Shown here in pieces: positions 36,901 through 47,313 of a stretch of 64,000 bases of DNA. How positions within the stretch are numbered: the first letter of the stretch is position 1; the number at the start of each line of letters is the position of its first letter. Origin of the DNA: Peristeroidobacter soli (lineage in GTDB: Bacteria; Pseudomonadota; Gammaproteobacteria; Steroidobacterales; Steroidobacteraceae); assembly GCF_004138485.1 (NCBI RefSeq), contig NZ_ML142848.1, positions 1-64,000 of the forward strand, written 5' to 3'. A program made the position numbers and the translations under genes. A model generated the notes under the pieces. It saw only the letters and a program-made list of their open reading frames with translations. It had not been told where the DNA came from and did not search any database.

Positions 36901-37260
36901 ACCCAGCGTGCGCGGACCTCCGTCGCCCGGGACGCGCTGGATGGTCACGGTCGTCTCGTTGACGAAACGAAATGTGAGTCCGCTGCCGGCAAGGAGTTTT
37001 TGTAAGGCCGCCGCTGGTTCGAATACGCCGCTGAGCGCGGGTGCTTGCAAGCCGTCCACCAATCGGCCGTCGTAAACCAGCTGCAGTTTGCACTGGTCGG
37101 CGAGACTGTTCAGCGCCGCCGCCATCTTCTGTTGGGACACCTCCACTCGCAGCGGTTCCGCCGCGAAGCCCGCAACACTGAACACATTCAACAGGCCCGT
37201 CAGCACGGCTGTTCGCAGCCGCCGACTGCAATCTTTCTGTAACGAATTCCGCCGGGTCAC
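33931..37260 (-). CDS. FecA-type TonB receptor fused to a second small beta-barrel
   Basis: A protein of about 1109 residues. The GTG at 37260 is chosen because GGGGAG lies nine bases upstream. A signal peptide is followed by an STN signalling domain (EVSQQKMAAALNSLADQ), a plug with GGNAAAVGEGSLGGTLNLIRK, and a barrel whose expected last strand lies near residue 845 (RPRNVSLNVKW). About 250 extra residues follow, with OmpA/OmpW-like strands (FIGVGAGVAVSQVEIGGR, LSADLTYRYLYV) ending LSLAFRWNF. FecA-type receptors are usually 700-850 residues. The divergent FecI/FecR pair should respond to its ligand, probably an iron chelate. Confidence 0.85.
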   Translation of the reverse strand: MTRRNSLQKDCSRRLRTAVLTGLLNVFSVAGFAAEPLRVEVSQQKMAAALNSLADQCKLQLVYDGRLVDGLQAPALSGVFEPAAALQKLLAGSGLTFRFVNETTVTIQRVPGDGGPRTLGPVRVEGARTEAPPRIGDGVASLGGVRGHQEDETVGYRPVVSSVGSGRPIAIEDNARAVSVLTREQMEDQDVTDLGEALARLPGVAVSDGVYSRGQTIDSYQIDGGVALPMVFVMGREGPEFGNRFNLAAYDRVELVRGGNAAAVGEGSLGGTLNLIRKRPGTVPAETISLTGGSWDRMEGLYDVTVPDVGGSNIAVRGVLNLQSTGAFYDKYKSESRLYYGIVDIPLSASSRGELGVRRSETRMDAPYQPIYRYADGPLFDVPRSTNFGPKWARSDSNETELFTRIETDFSADWNVSIGVARTVLTYFQTNRVQSGNVTFLSNGDVTQYPANPSAMFATDSDSTTLAGDVRLSGRFETWGLTHNLLMQGGYYDAQFDDDSIRLRRFPVALTSVEQLFDDNSGVPANVRGFHSEYSQRNVRGSVEDLIAWRDKLDLRLGLSYFNSNQFQFTPSYPWTSAGGSNYVDATTVANYPVPGIWTPTYAVVLKPWRGLSIAPAYAEGTTSQYSYYDLSGRPLGAMAYQNQELLVRYTTPAWVASASYYTADNSNVAEPIDGLSTCGPTRTSQCYHEGGSTIASSGYELEFAGQLFDQLDVSLSYTHNETERKTLRAPVYSQSPESLAKLFISWTPRWQPKLSLSLGYSHRSDIYSSGVRRVFDDAGALIGALPFDYTEPGYHLFDVGARYEITPNLELSLLAENVTDESYLSSSDTYFGYYGRPRNVSLNVKWRDVSIGRWGGGSSRTDYFPLGDPSRWYTVLDLGLHVPADISATSPLRDASGLRERWDWQLSSNFVALWRIGHHFGERWRMEFEAGFRPTDIDSTYTPQAGPSGFCSNSSGAPGYPGCKPMTGKFDTSTAMLNAIYAPWGEARRVAPFIGVGAGVAVSQVEIGGRLARLSSDGLPVLGGADDMVVRPAAQVLAGLTVKLLPRLSADLTYRYLYVPNLQWDITADSSGPDGPIPYELKHFSGDLKDPSLSLAFRWNFDLGGERT

Positions 37261-37391
37261 GCTCGCTCTCCCCTTCTCATGGCTGCGATTTTTCGCCCCT
37301 CGCGGGATAGACGAACCGCCGGCACCAACCATGACAAGAAAGTCGCGCGTTGCGGTGTCGCGCGCCCACGCTCGTTCAATTGCGAGCAGCC

Positions 37392-37907
37392 ATGCGCGAC
37401 ATCACGATCATCCCCCCCGGCCAGACCACGCGGGCCTTCAACGAGTACCGCCGCGAGGTTCGGGACTTCCTGCGCGGCCTGCTCAAATGCAGCCACACAG
37501 CGGACGACCTGACGCAGGAAACGTACTTGCGCGTGGCACGCCTGGACGAGACCACGGACGTCAAGAACTGGCGCGCCCTGATCCTGCGCATCGCGCGCAA
37601 TCTCGCCATCGATCACCTGCGGGGGCGCGAGCGTCGTTTCGAAGTCGAACAGGAAATGGACGCTCTGTACGACGTCACCGACGAAGCCCCTGGCGCCGGT
37701 GAGACGCTGGCCAACGAGGAAAGCCTGCGGCTGCTCGAAAGCACCTTGCTAGAGCTGCCGCCCGTGCCTCGCCGCGTGCTGGAGTTATATCGCCAGCATG
37801 GCTATTCCCACCCGGAGATCGCACGCGAACTCGGGCTCTCTGTGCGAACCGTCGCGCGGCACATGGCGTTCGCCGTGAGCTACCTGCGGGAAAGGATGCA
37901 CCGGTGA
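37392..37907 (+). CDS. FecI-type ECF RNA polymerase sigma factor
   Basis: A 171-residue ECF sigma factor. Region 2 contains TADDLTQETYLRVARL and WRALILRIARNLAIDHLR. A short linker leads to region 4 with LPPVPRRVLELYRQHGYSHPEIARELGLSVRTVARHM, a helix-turn-helix reading the -35 box. The gene is divergent from the STN-containing receptor and coupled to fecR (GTGA overlap), the standard cell-surface signalling layout. ATG 37392 is preferred over an upstream in-frame ATG because family members start close to this point. Confidence 0.9.
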   Translation: MRDITIIPPGQTTRAFNEYRREVRDFLRGLLKCSHTADDLTQETYLRVARLDETTDVKNWRALILRIARNLAIDHLRGRERRFEVEQEMDALYDVTDEAPGAGETLANEESLRLLESTLLELPPVPRRVLELYRQHGYSHPEIARELGLSVRTVARHMAFAVSYLRERMHR

Positions 37908-38833
37908 TCTCTAACGATGGCGATCGAAGCAGCGTCGACCGGGCCGCCGACGAATGGATGGCGCTGCTCACATCGGGCACTGCCAAGGCCGAAGACTTCG
38001 CCGCCGCTCGCGAATGGTGCAGCCAGAACGACGAACATCGCGCCGCCTTTCAAAGAGCACGGCAGTTCTGGGATGCCTTCATCCGACCGCCGGCTGCAGC
38101 GCCTGCTGCCAAACCGACCGGACTCAGACGACCTCATCTGGCTGCGGCAGCCTGCGCTCTGCTCGTGGTGGCGGCTGGGTGGCAGGTTCGGGAGCAGCAA
38201 TGGACCGCCGACTTTCGAACCGCGACCGGCGAGCAGAAAAGCATCGCATTGGAAGATGGCTCGACCGTAGTGCTGGACTCCGCCAGCGCGCTGGATGTGC
38301 ACTACTCCGCCACGACGCGGGTTCTCAGCTTGCGCCGGGGCCAGGCGATGTTTCATGTGGCCCACGATGCGCAACGGCCATTCGTCGTGCATGACCGCGA
38401 CGTGACGGCAACAGCGCTCGGCACTGTTTATGCGGTCTCTCGCCTGGATGAAGGCGCGCAAGTCAGCGTGCTCGAGGGGCGCGTCGCGGTGTCCAGGCAG
38501 GGCGCCGATCTCGTTACGCTGACCGCCGGACAGCGCGTCAGCCTCAGTTCAACGGGTGCGATCCACACCACCATCGATGCGGACAGCGAACTGGCCTGGG
38601 AACGCGGCATGCTGGTGGCGCAGAAACGTCCGCTCGATGCAGTGCTCGAAGACCTGGATCGCTATCAGCCGGGCGTGATCCTGCAGGCCGACGATCTGCG
38701 CGACCTGCCGGTGAGCGGCACGTTTCGCCTGGACACACCGGGAGCCACCCTCGGCGCCCTCGCCGCCGTCTTTCCCATCGAGATCACCAGACTGACGGAC
38801 TACGTCACCATAGTCCGCCGGCGCGTCGACTGA
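37904..38833 (+). CDS. FecR-type anti-sigma/sigma regulator
   Basis: A 309-residue inner-membrane regulator. An N-terminal cytoplasmic domain of about 75 residues (ADEWMALLTSG, AFQRARQFWDAF) precedes one membrane span near residues 82-96. The periplasmic FecR domain with GEQKSIALEDGSTVVLDSASAL and an STN-like C-terminal module follow. It should pass the signal from the TonB receptor's STN domain to the FecI-type sigma factor. GTG start overlaps the sigma stop. It ends directly against the convergent O-demethylase gene. Confidence 0.9.
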   Translation: MISNDGDRSSVDRAADEWMALLTSGTAKAEDFAAAREWCSQNDEHRAAFQRARQFWDAFIRPPAAAPAAKPTGLRRPHLAAAACALLVVAAGWQVREQQWTADFRTATGEQKSIALEDGSTVVLDSASALDVHYSATTRVLSLRRGQAMFHVAHDAQRPFVVHDRDVTATALGTVYAVSRLDEGAQVSVLEGRVAVSRQGADLVTLTAGQRVSLSSTGAIHTTIDADSELAWERGMLVAQKRPLDAVLEDLDRYQPGVILQADDLRDLPVSGTFRLDTPGATLGALAAVFPIEITRLTDYVTIVRRRVD

Positions 38834-41156
<2,323 letters not shown>

Positions 41157-41171
41157 GCGAAGCTCGACGCA

Positions 41172-42080
41172 TCAGGGCATCGGGTACTCGTCGGCGTTTT
41201 TCACCCAGCCCTGCTGCTGTGAAAAGTCGAGCCGCGGCGGCGCGAAGATATCGGCCATGCGATTGCCTTCCGGACCCGGTGCCTGCGCTTCCGAGGTATG
41301 AATGATCCGAGCCGGGATCATGGTCGCCGACGGCGCTCCCACCTGAGCATGCTCATCCTCGCGCCAGTCGCTCTTGTTGGGGCCCCACGGCCAACGCAGG
41401 TGATGCACATAATTGCCCGCGAACACCAGCGAACATTGATCGAAGTCGTAATGGCTGTGCGGCGACATCTTGCTCGCGTCGCGCGCACGGCGGCTGGTGG
41501 GAGGAAAGCTCACCATGATCGTGGTACAGCGCCACATCGGGCCCATCTGTCCCGGCGTTCTCTCTCCTCGTTGCAGTTCATATTGTCGCAGCTTGTAACC
41601 CGCGGGCGGCGCCGGCCAGGGTTGGAAAGGAGGATGCGATGGATCGGGCTGCGCATAGGTCGCGGCGTTCGCGCACTTGGCATTCAAATCCGAGGACTGC
41701 GTCGAGAACAGCCGAACGATGCGCCCGCCTTTGGGCAAGCTGATCTTGCTGTCTCCGGGCGGCACGATGAGCAGCTGATGCCCCTCACCGCGCACTGACT
41801 CGCCGCCCGCCGTAATCTCATAAGGCGTGTCGTCGTCGGGCACGATGATCATGTACTCATCCGCCTGCGCGGTACGCGAGAAGCTCGCGCCCGGATTGGC
41901 TTCGATCCAATGGACGATCAGATTCTGGCTGCGGGTATACCAACCGCGGCCATTGGCATCGTTATCGATCGCGCTGTCCAGGTAGTAACGCCCGTACGAC
42001 GCCGGCATCGCCGTCGTGCCGGACTGCGGATTGCCTTTCGGCGCCGCTAGCGCCGCGCGCGGATCTGACTTTTCGTACAT
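41172..42080 (-). CDS. Bicupin-like protein of unknown function
   Basis: A 302-residue cytoplasmic protein with two cupin-like halves. The first has DEYMIIVPDDDTPYEITAGGE, and the second has MSPHSHYDFDQCSLVFAGNYVHHL, whose histidines form a plausible metal site, followed by ATMIPARIIHTSE. I do not recognise a named family. It is the last gene of the seven-gene LeuCD/M24 operon, four bases after the small-subunit stop. It could be an isomerase, dioxygenase or lyase acting on the pathway product. Confidence 0.65.
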   Translation of the reverse strand: MYEKSDPRAALAAPKGNPQSGTTAMPASYGRYYLDSAIDNDANGRGWYTRSQNLIVHWIEANPGASFSRTAQADEYMIIVPDDDTPYEITAGGESVRGEGHQLLIVPPGDSKISLPKGGRIVRLFSTQSSDLNAKCANAATYAQPDPSHPPFQPWPAPPAGYKLRQYELQRGERTPGQMGPMWRCTTIMVSFPPTSRRARDASKMSPHSHYDFDQCSLVFAGNYVHHLRWPWGPNKSDWREDEHAQVGAPSATMIPARIIHTSEAQAPGPEGNRMADIFAPPRLDFSQQQGWVKNADEYPMP

Positions 42081-42084
42081 ACGG

Positions 42085-42594
42085 TCACCGGGGAGCGGCC
42101 CCTGCTTCGAGCGTCGATTTCAGATAGTTGGCCAGCCCGCCGAGCTGAAGAATTTTTGCCACTGACTCGGGGATGCGTGGAAACTCATAATCGCGGCCTG
42201 AGTGTGAAATCAGGCCGGCGGCGAGGTCGATCGACAGCTCATCGCCCTCCGCGACCGCATCGTACACCGCCGGGCATTCGAAGATGGGCAATCCATCGTT
42301 GATAGCGTTGCGATAGAACGTGCGAGCGAACGACGCCGCCACGACTGCCTTGATGCCGAGCCCCTGGATGGCGGTCGAGGCCTGCTCGCGAGCGCTGCCA
42401 CAGCCAAAGTTGCGACCGGCCACCAGAATATCGAAGCTGCGCAGCCTGGCCGGAAAGCCCTCGCCGAGCATTTCGAAAGCATGCTCGGCGAGCTTCACCG
42501 GATCGATGTAAATCAAATAGCGGCCGGCGATGATGATGTCCGAGTTGACGTTGTCGCCGAACTTATAAATGCGGCCGGTAATCTTGTCTTGCAT
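42085..42594 (-). CDS. LeuD/DmdB-like dehydratase small subunit, canonical
   Basis: A 169-residue small subunit of the short (archaeal-type, DmdB/HacB-like) aconitase-superfamily group. It has the substrate loop GRNFGCGSAREQASTAI, intact with the Ser-Ala-Arg-Glu residues, and ends with the usual C-terminal helix. It lies 21 bases after its large-subunit partner and four bases before the cupin gene. With that partner it should form an active dehydratase/isomerase for a hydroxy-dicarboxylate; dimethylmalate, methylcitrate-like and isopropylmalate-like substrates are all possible. Confidence 0.85.
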   Translation of the reverse strand: MQDKITGRIYKFGDNVNSDIIIAGRYLIYIDPVKLAEHAFEMLGEGFPARLRSFDILVAGRNFGCGSAREQASTAIQGLGIKAVVAASFARTFYRNAINDGLPIFECPAVYDAVAEGDELSIDLAAGLISHSGRDYEFPRIPESVAKILQLGGLANYLKSTLEAGAAPR

Positions 42595-42615
42595 CTCATC
42601 CTCGCTCGGAAAGAC

Positions 42616-43878
42616 TCATCGAAGGAACTCGCGCGGATCGGCGATCGCGCCCTTGAGCGCGGAGGCCGCGAGCGTCGCCGGGCTCGACAGATAGATACTG
42701 CTCTTGTTGCTTCCCATGCGACCGACGAAATTCCGGTTCGCCGTGGACAGCGACACTTCGCCGTCGGCCATGGTGCCACCATCACCCGCGCAGGCACCGC
42801 ACCCCGGGTTCGTCACCAACGCGCCGCTTTCGATCAACGTCGCGAGCACGCCGGTGCGCATCGCTTCCAGCATGATCTCTTTCGATCCGGGCGTGACGAT
42901 CAATCGCACGCGGGGATCGATCTTGCGTCCCGCCAGAATGTCGGCCGCAACCACCAGGTCCTCGTACTTGCCATTGGCGCAGGATCCGAGAAACGCCTGG
43001 TCGATGCGCGTGCCCATCACCTCGGCGACCGGTTTCGTGTTCTCCACCTGATGGGGACACGCGATCATGGGCGTGAGCTTCGCGAGATCGATGTCGATGC
43101 TCTGCTCATACACAGCCTCCGGATCGGCAAACACCGGCTGGTAACTCGCCGGATCCTTCAGACGCGGCAGCAGCCATTCGCTGGTCTTCTCGTCGGGCGG
43201 AATGAACACGCACTTCGAGCCCATCTCCATCGCGAGATTGGCCATGGTCATGCGCTCGGAGACGCTCATCTGGGGCAAGGCGCTGCCGTAGAACTCCACC
43301 GACTTGTATCCACAGCCATCCGCGCCGAGGGTACCGATGAGATACAACATCAGGTCTTTCGCGCTGACGCCGGCGGCAAAGCGGCCGTTCAGTGTCAACT
43401 TGATGGTGGTCGGCACCTTCATCCACAACTTGCCGGTCACCCACACGGAAGCAACTTCGGTGTAGCCAATGCCCGATCCCAGCGCTCCCAGCGCGCCATA
43501 GATCGTGCAGTGAGAGTCTGTGCCGACGATCAGATCCCCGGGCTTGACGTGCCCGTGCTCCATCAGCACCAGATGCGCGATCCCGGCATCGACGTCGTAA
43601 AACTTCTCGATGCCGTACTCCCGCGCAAAGTTGCGCGAAGTCTGCTGGTCGGCGGCGTACTTCTCGGTCTTCGCCGGCGAGATGTGGTCGAGAACGATGG
43701 CGAGCCGGTTGGGATCATACAGCCGCTTCGCGCCGATCTTCTTCATGACACTGACGGAGCGCCACGTTGCCGTGTGGCTCATCACGAGATCGGGATACGC
43801 ATCGACGATCTGTCCCGGCTTGACGCGCTCGAGGCCTGCCTTCGCTGCCAGAATCTTTTCCGCGATCGTCTGACTCAT
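42616..43878 (-). CDS. LeuC/DmdA-like dehydratase large subunit, canonical 4Fe-4S
   Basis: A 420-residue large subunit of the short LeuC/DmdA/HacA type. GTDSHCTIYGALGALGSGIG lies near residue 120. All three [4Fe-4S] cysteines are present: GSCANGKYEDL near residue 293 and GCGAC near residue 352. A strong AAGGAGG ribosome site precedes ATG. It pairs with the following small subunit and is 121 bases after the cluster-less paralogue in the same operon. It likely catalyses reversible dehydration/hydration of an imported or ring-derived acid. Confidence 0.87.
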   Translation of the reverse strand: MSQTIAEKILAAKAGLERVKPGQIVDAYPDLVMSHTATWRSVSVMKKIGAKRLYDPNRLAIVLDHISPAKTEKYAADQQTSRNFAREYGIEKFYDVDAGIAHLVLMEHGHVKPGDLIVGTDSHCTIYGALGALGSGIGYTEVASVWVTGKLWMKVPTTIKLTLNGRFAAGVSAKDLMLYLIGTLGADGCGYKSVEFYGSALPQMSVSERMTMANLAMEMGSKCVFIPPDEKTSEWLLPRLKDPASYQPVFADPEAVYEQSIDIDLAKLTPMIACPHQVENTKPVAEVMGTRIDQAFLGSCANGKYEDLVVAADILAGRKIDPRVRLIVTPGSKEIMLEAMRTGVLATLIESGALVTNPGCGACAGDGGTMADGEVSLSTANRNFVGRMGSNKSSIYLSSPATLAASALKGAIADPREFLR

Positions 43879-43999
43879 CGCTCCTCCTTTCTTACCACCC
43901 AGATCTGGACATTCCTGGCAAAGAATCTGCTGCGGGCATGGTCTGCCGGGCAGCGGGTTTGTCCACGGCAGGGTAGTCGCCCTGTTCGGTTGCGGTTCA

Positions 44000-45274
44000 T
44001 CATCTTAGGGTACGCGGGTCGGTGATTTTGCCGGTGAGCGCCGAAGCTGCCACGGTGAGCGCGGAAGCCAGGAAGTGACGGGCTTTGGGATGGCCGTTAC
44101 GGCCGGGAAAGTTACGGGCCTGCGTCGAGATCATGACCTCGTCCTCCGCCAGCGCGCCCATGTTGAAAGCCTGATTGGAGCCGGCGCTCGGCGGGAAGAT
44201 ATTGGCACCCGCGACATGCAGCGTCTCGAACAAACCTTCCTTGAGTGCGGCAAGATAGATATCGCGCGACGCCGGCACGACCTGCAGACGCACGCCCGGA
44301 TGAACACGCCGATTGGCGAAGCAACGAGCGAGCGTGCGTATGTCGCTCAGCCGTCCGCCAGTGCTGCCGCCCGCCTCCGCCACGTTGATCGGCGTTCCGA
44401 CCGCGACATCGATGGGATGCACATTGCCGACCGTCGGCGGACACGCCACCTGAGGTTCGATCCGGCTGACATCGATATCGACGACCTCGGCATAGCGACA
44501 ATCGGCATCGTTCTGGAAGAGCTCGAACTGCGGAGTGCCCGGCTTGTTCCCAAACAACGCCCGCACGTGACGCAGCGTCTTGTCGTCCGGATTCACGAAG
44601 CCGCATTTGCCGCCCACGTCGATCGCCTGCAACGGGAACAGGGCGCGATCGTTAACGTCCAGCGATTCGATGTAAGGCCCTGCGTACTCCAACGCCTTGT
44701 AGATGGCGCCGTCCTCGCCGAGCTTGCCGACCAGGAACTGCGAGATGTCACGCGGCTGAACGGCCGTCATCGGCGTGCCATGGAAATGAATCTTCACGGT
44801 CTCGGGAACCTTGAACCATCCCTTGTTCTGCGTGAAGCCCAGCGCGGCCATCGAGTTGTTGCCGACACCGGTGCTGAAGGCACCGAGCGCGCCATAGATG
44901 GGTGTGTGCGAATCGCAGCCGATGACGATCATGCCGGGCGTGACCAGCCCCGCCTCCATGACGACGTGATGGATGCTGCCGCAACCGCTGTCGAAGAGAT
45001 TCTTCACGTTGTGTTTGGCCGCGAACCTGCGCACGGCCGCGAGCGCTTCGGCCGCGTCGCGCGTGGCCGGAGCGAAGTTGTGGTCGAAGGCGAAGACCAG
45101 CTTGGACGGGTCGGCGATGCTCGCGCCTTCCATCTCGTTCTCGAACACCTTCATGACGAAGTTGGCGCTCAGATCGTGCATCAACATCAGGTCGATGTCG
45201 GTGAGCACGACGTCGCCAGGCGCTACGCTCTTCTGGCCGCTCTTGCGGGCCAGGATTTTCTCCACCATGTTCAT
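44000..45274 (-). CDS. LeuC-like protein lacking all Fe-S cysteines
   Basis: A 424-residue LeuC/DmdA-family protein. The N-terminal and middle motifs are kept (CDSHTPIYGALGAF at residues 120-133). The three cluster cysteines are not: the GSC(A/T)N position reads GGSTGGRLSD (Ser304), and the GCxxC position reads PSAGSNQ (Ala364, Asn367). Frame and flanking motifs are intact, so this is divergence rather than decay. Without the cluster, aconitase-type dehydration is not expected. The gene overlaps the upstream M24 gene by four bases. The LeuD-like gene at the head of the operon may be its partner. Confidence 0.85.
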   Translation of the reverse strand: MNMVEKILARKSGQKSVAPGDVVLTDIDLMLMHDLSANFVMKVFENEMEGASIADPSKLVFAFDHNFAPATRDAAEALAAVRRFAAKHNVKNLFDSGCGSIHHVVMEAGLVTPGMIVIGCDSHTPIYGALGAFSTGVGNNSMAALGFTQNKGWFKVPETVKIHFHGTPMTAVQPRDISQFLVGKLGEDGAIYKALEYAGPYIESLDVNDRALFPLQAIDVGGKCGFVNPDDKTLRHVRALFGNKPGTPQFELFQNDADCRYAEVVDIDVSRIEPQVACPPTVGNVHPIDVAVGTPINVAEAGGSTGGRLSDIRTLARCFANRRVHPGVRLQVVPASRDIYLAALKEGLFETLHVAGANIFPPSAGSNQAFNMGALAEDEVMISTQARNFPGRNGHPKARHFLASALTVAASALTGKITDPRTLR

Positions 45275-46206
45275 AGCACACGCAGTCCTTCCTGACTCTG
45301 CAGACAGGTATCGCCGTAGTAGAGCTGTCGACCGGCAGCGGGGATCTGCACTTGCAGAGAGACGATCGCGGTGGCCGCGGTATCCTCGAGGCTCTCCCAC
45401 GAGTAAGGCCCTGAAAGGATCTCTCGCAGCTGTGTCTCGCTATCGGGCGAGCTCAGATTCGCGGTCAGCCCCGCGAAGTTGCGAGTGACTTTCGCCCAGT
45501 GGCCGTTGTATTCGATAGCGACCACCACCGAGGAATGCGGACCGATCGGGCGACCTTCCGCCGGAATCGGCGGCCCTTCGCCATCGGACACCAGAATGAC
45601 CACGTCCTCCGCGCCGGCACGACGCAACACGCGTTCGAGCTGCCCGGTGAGCTCGTGGTCGCTCTGTTCCTCGAACGTCGCGATTTCCTGCTCCAGCACC
45701 TCGCGCGCCATCGAAGCGGCGCGCCCATGCATCCGGACTTCGACGTCGGCGGGCGCCGGGTGAATTTCACTGCGAGGCAAATCGATGAGTTCGACCTTGC
45801 CGGCAGTCATCTCGGCATGCAGATCGGTGGGCAAGCCTTCGAGATCGCCTACTCCCACCCGCTTCCAGCCACGCTCTTCGCAGAGCTTGAACAGGGCAGC
45901 CGGCGGGCTCGGGCTTGCGATGATTGTTTCGTGCACAGTCACCGTCTTGATCCACGGATAGACCCGAGGCGACAGCGCGCACAACAAGATGGGCGGCTCC
46001 TCGAGGGGCACGACCACGAAGGCCCGATTCCAATACGGCATGTAGTTCGACACGTAGCGCGCGTCGTTCGAGCGCCACACATCGGAGTACACCACAACTG
46101 CATCGACGCGCTTGCTGCGCGCGATCGCACGAATCGAAGCGAGCCGGGCCGCGAGTTCTTCGGGGGGCAGCTCTTTCTTTTCCCAACTGACGAGTCCTCG
46201 TTTCAT
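45271..46206 (-). CDS. M24-fold (creatinase/prolidase-like) protein, shortened, no metal site
   Basis: A 311-residue protein with a creatinase N-terminal domain (RVDAVVVYSDVWRSNDARYVSNY) and a reduced M24 'pita-bread' domain. The first two metal-ligand aspartates of active M24 peptidases are replaced by Val and Lys (in VVVAIEYNGHWAKVTR). The segment that carries the GHG-type histidine and a glutamate is missing, while the end YYGDTCLQSQEGLRVL resembles a family C-terminus with Glu changed to Gly. It overlaps the second M24 gene and the LeuC-like gene by four bases each. It may form a heterodimer with the next protein. Confidence 0.78.
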   Translation of the reverse strand: MKRGLVSWEKKELPPEELAARLASIRAIARSKRVDAVVVYSDVWRSNDARYVSNYMPYWNRAFVVVPLEEPPILLCALSPRVYPWIKTVTVHETIIASPSPPAALFKLCEERGWKRVGVGDLEGLPTDLHAEMTAGKVELIDLPRSEIHPAPADVEVRMHGRAASMAREVLEQEIATFEEQSDHELTGQLERVLRRAGAEDVVILVSDGEGPPIPAEGRPIGPHSSVVVAIEYNGHWAKVTRNFAGLTANLSSPDSETQLREILSGPYSWESLEDTAATAIVSLQVQIPAAGRQLYYGDTCLQSQEGLRVL

Positions 46207-47306
46207 GCCTGGAACAGCCTCTTTTCGGTCTGACTCAGCGACACGCACCCCGTTTCTGTCACCAGCAGCGTGTCACCGAACACCATGTATCCCGACAGCG
46301 GCAGATAGGTGTTGGGGTGACAGATGATCACCATGTCCTTCTTGCAGGTGTAATGCGTGCTTTCGAGAACGTGCGGCAACTCATCGGGATACAGCCCCAG
46401 GTTGTGACCTCGCACGCGCGTGTACTTCGAACCGGTGTACTCACCGTAGCCATGTTTGCGGAAGACATCGTTCTGCACGCGAGCCACATCCGAGATATCC
46501 ACCCCGGGGCGCAGTAGGTCCTGCGCGGCTTGTTGTGCCTCGGCAAAAATGGCGTATGACTCCAATTGTTTCTCCGAGGGCGGGCCGATGATGAGCGTGC
46601 GACAGATCTGCGCGTAGTAGCCGTTGATCTGCGGTGTGAGCTCGGTGATCACTGAATCGCCATTGCGGAGCTTGCGAGCGGTAGGCGGTTTCATTGCCGT
46701 CACCTCGATGCCTCCGGAGGCCACCAGCATGAAGTTGTCTTCCGCGCCGTGCGCCTTGACGAAGCCCTCCACTTCCGCGACCAGCTCGTATTCCGTCATC
46801 CCGGCGCGGGCCACGCTCACGAAGTGTTCGTAACCTCGATCGGCCAACCGCGCGGCCTTGCGAATCCACTCGATCTCTTCCTGGGTTTTGACTCGGCGAA
46901 TTTCCTCCACCGCCGCGGTCGCCGACACGGGCGCCGCGCTCGAGCTTTCTTTCACGGCACGTGCGAAACGCGCCTCCATTTGTTCGAGGCCATTGACGGC
47001 GACCACCGCAGAGCCGGCGTCGTGCAACAGCGTCTTCAACCCCTCGACGAGTTTGGGTACATAGGTGACGGAGCCACCCGTCCCCGCCTTCACGGGTTCC
47101 ACATCCCAGGGATGAGTCACGACGGCGCGCACCTCACCCTCTTTGGTCAGCAGCGCGACTGCTTGCGGGCCGGAGAAACATACGCTGACCAGACAGCGGA
47201 AATGGTCCTTGCGCCACGTATCGCCGTAGAACAGCAGCATGTCCCAGCCACGCTGCGCCATCAGATCCAGAAACTCTCGCTTGCGCTCGGGATTCAACTT
47301 CAGCAT
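46203..47306 (-). CDS. M24-fold (creatinase/prolidase-like) protein with altered metal ligands
   Basis: A 367-residue protein with a creatinase N-terminal domain and a full-length M24 domain from about residue 140. Of the five usual metal ligands only His301 (RGHNLG) is kept. The Asp/Asp pair is Glu222 and Gln233 (ITELTPQINGYYAQICR), and the two glutamates read His330 (ICHPNTY) and Gly344 (FGDTLLV). Creatinase shows that the fold can hydrolyse C-N bonds without metal, so a hydrolase or lyase role remains possible. It is coupled to the shorter M24 gene and follows the LeuD-like gene by seven bases. Confidence 0.82.
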   Translation of the reverse strand: MLKLNPERKREFLDLMAQRGWDMLLFYGDTWRKDHFRCLVSVCFSGPQAVALLTKEGEVRAVVTHPWDVEPVKAGTGGSVTYVPKLVEGLKTLLHDAGSAVVAVNGLEQMEARFARAVKESSSAAPVSATAAVEEIRRVKTQEEIEWIRKAARLADRGYEHFVSVARAGMTEYELVAEVEGFVKAHGAEDNFMLVASGGIEVTAMKPPTARKLRNGDSVITELTPQINGYYAQICRTLIIGPPSEKQLESYAIFAEAQQAAQDLLRPGVDISDVARVQNDVFRKHGYGEYTGSKYTRVRGHNLGLYPDELPHVLESTHYTCKKDMVIICHPNTYLPLSGYMVFGDTLLVTETGCVSLSQTEKRLFQA

Positions 47307-47313
47307 GGGTCGT

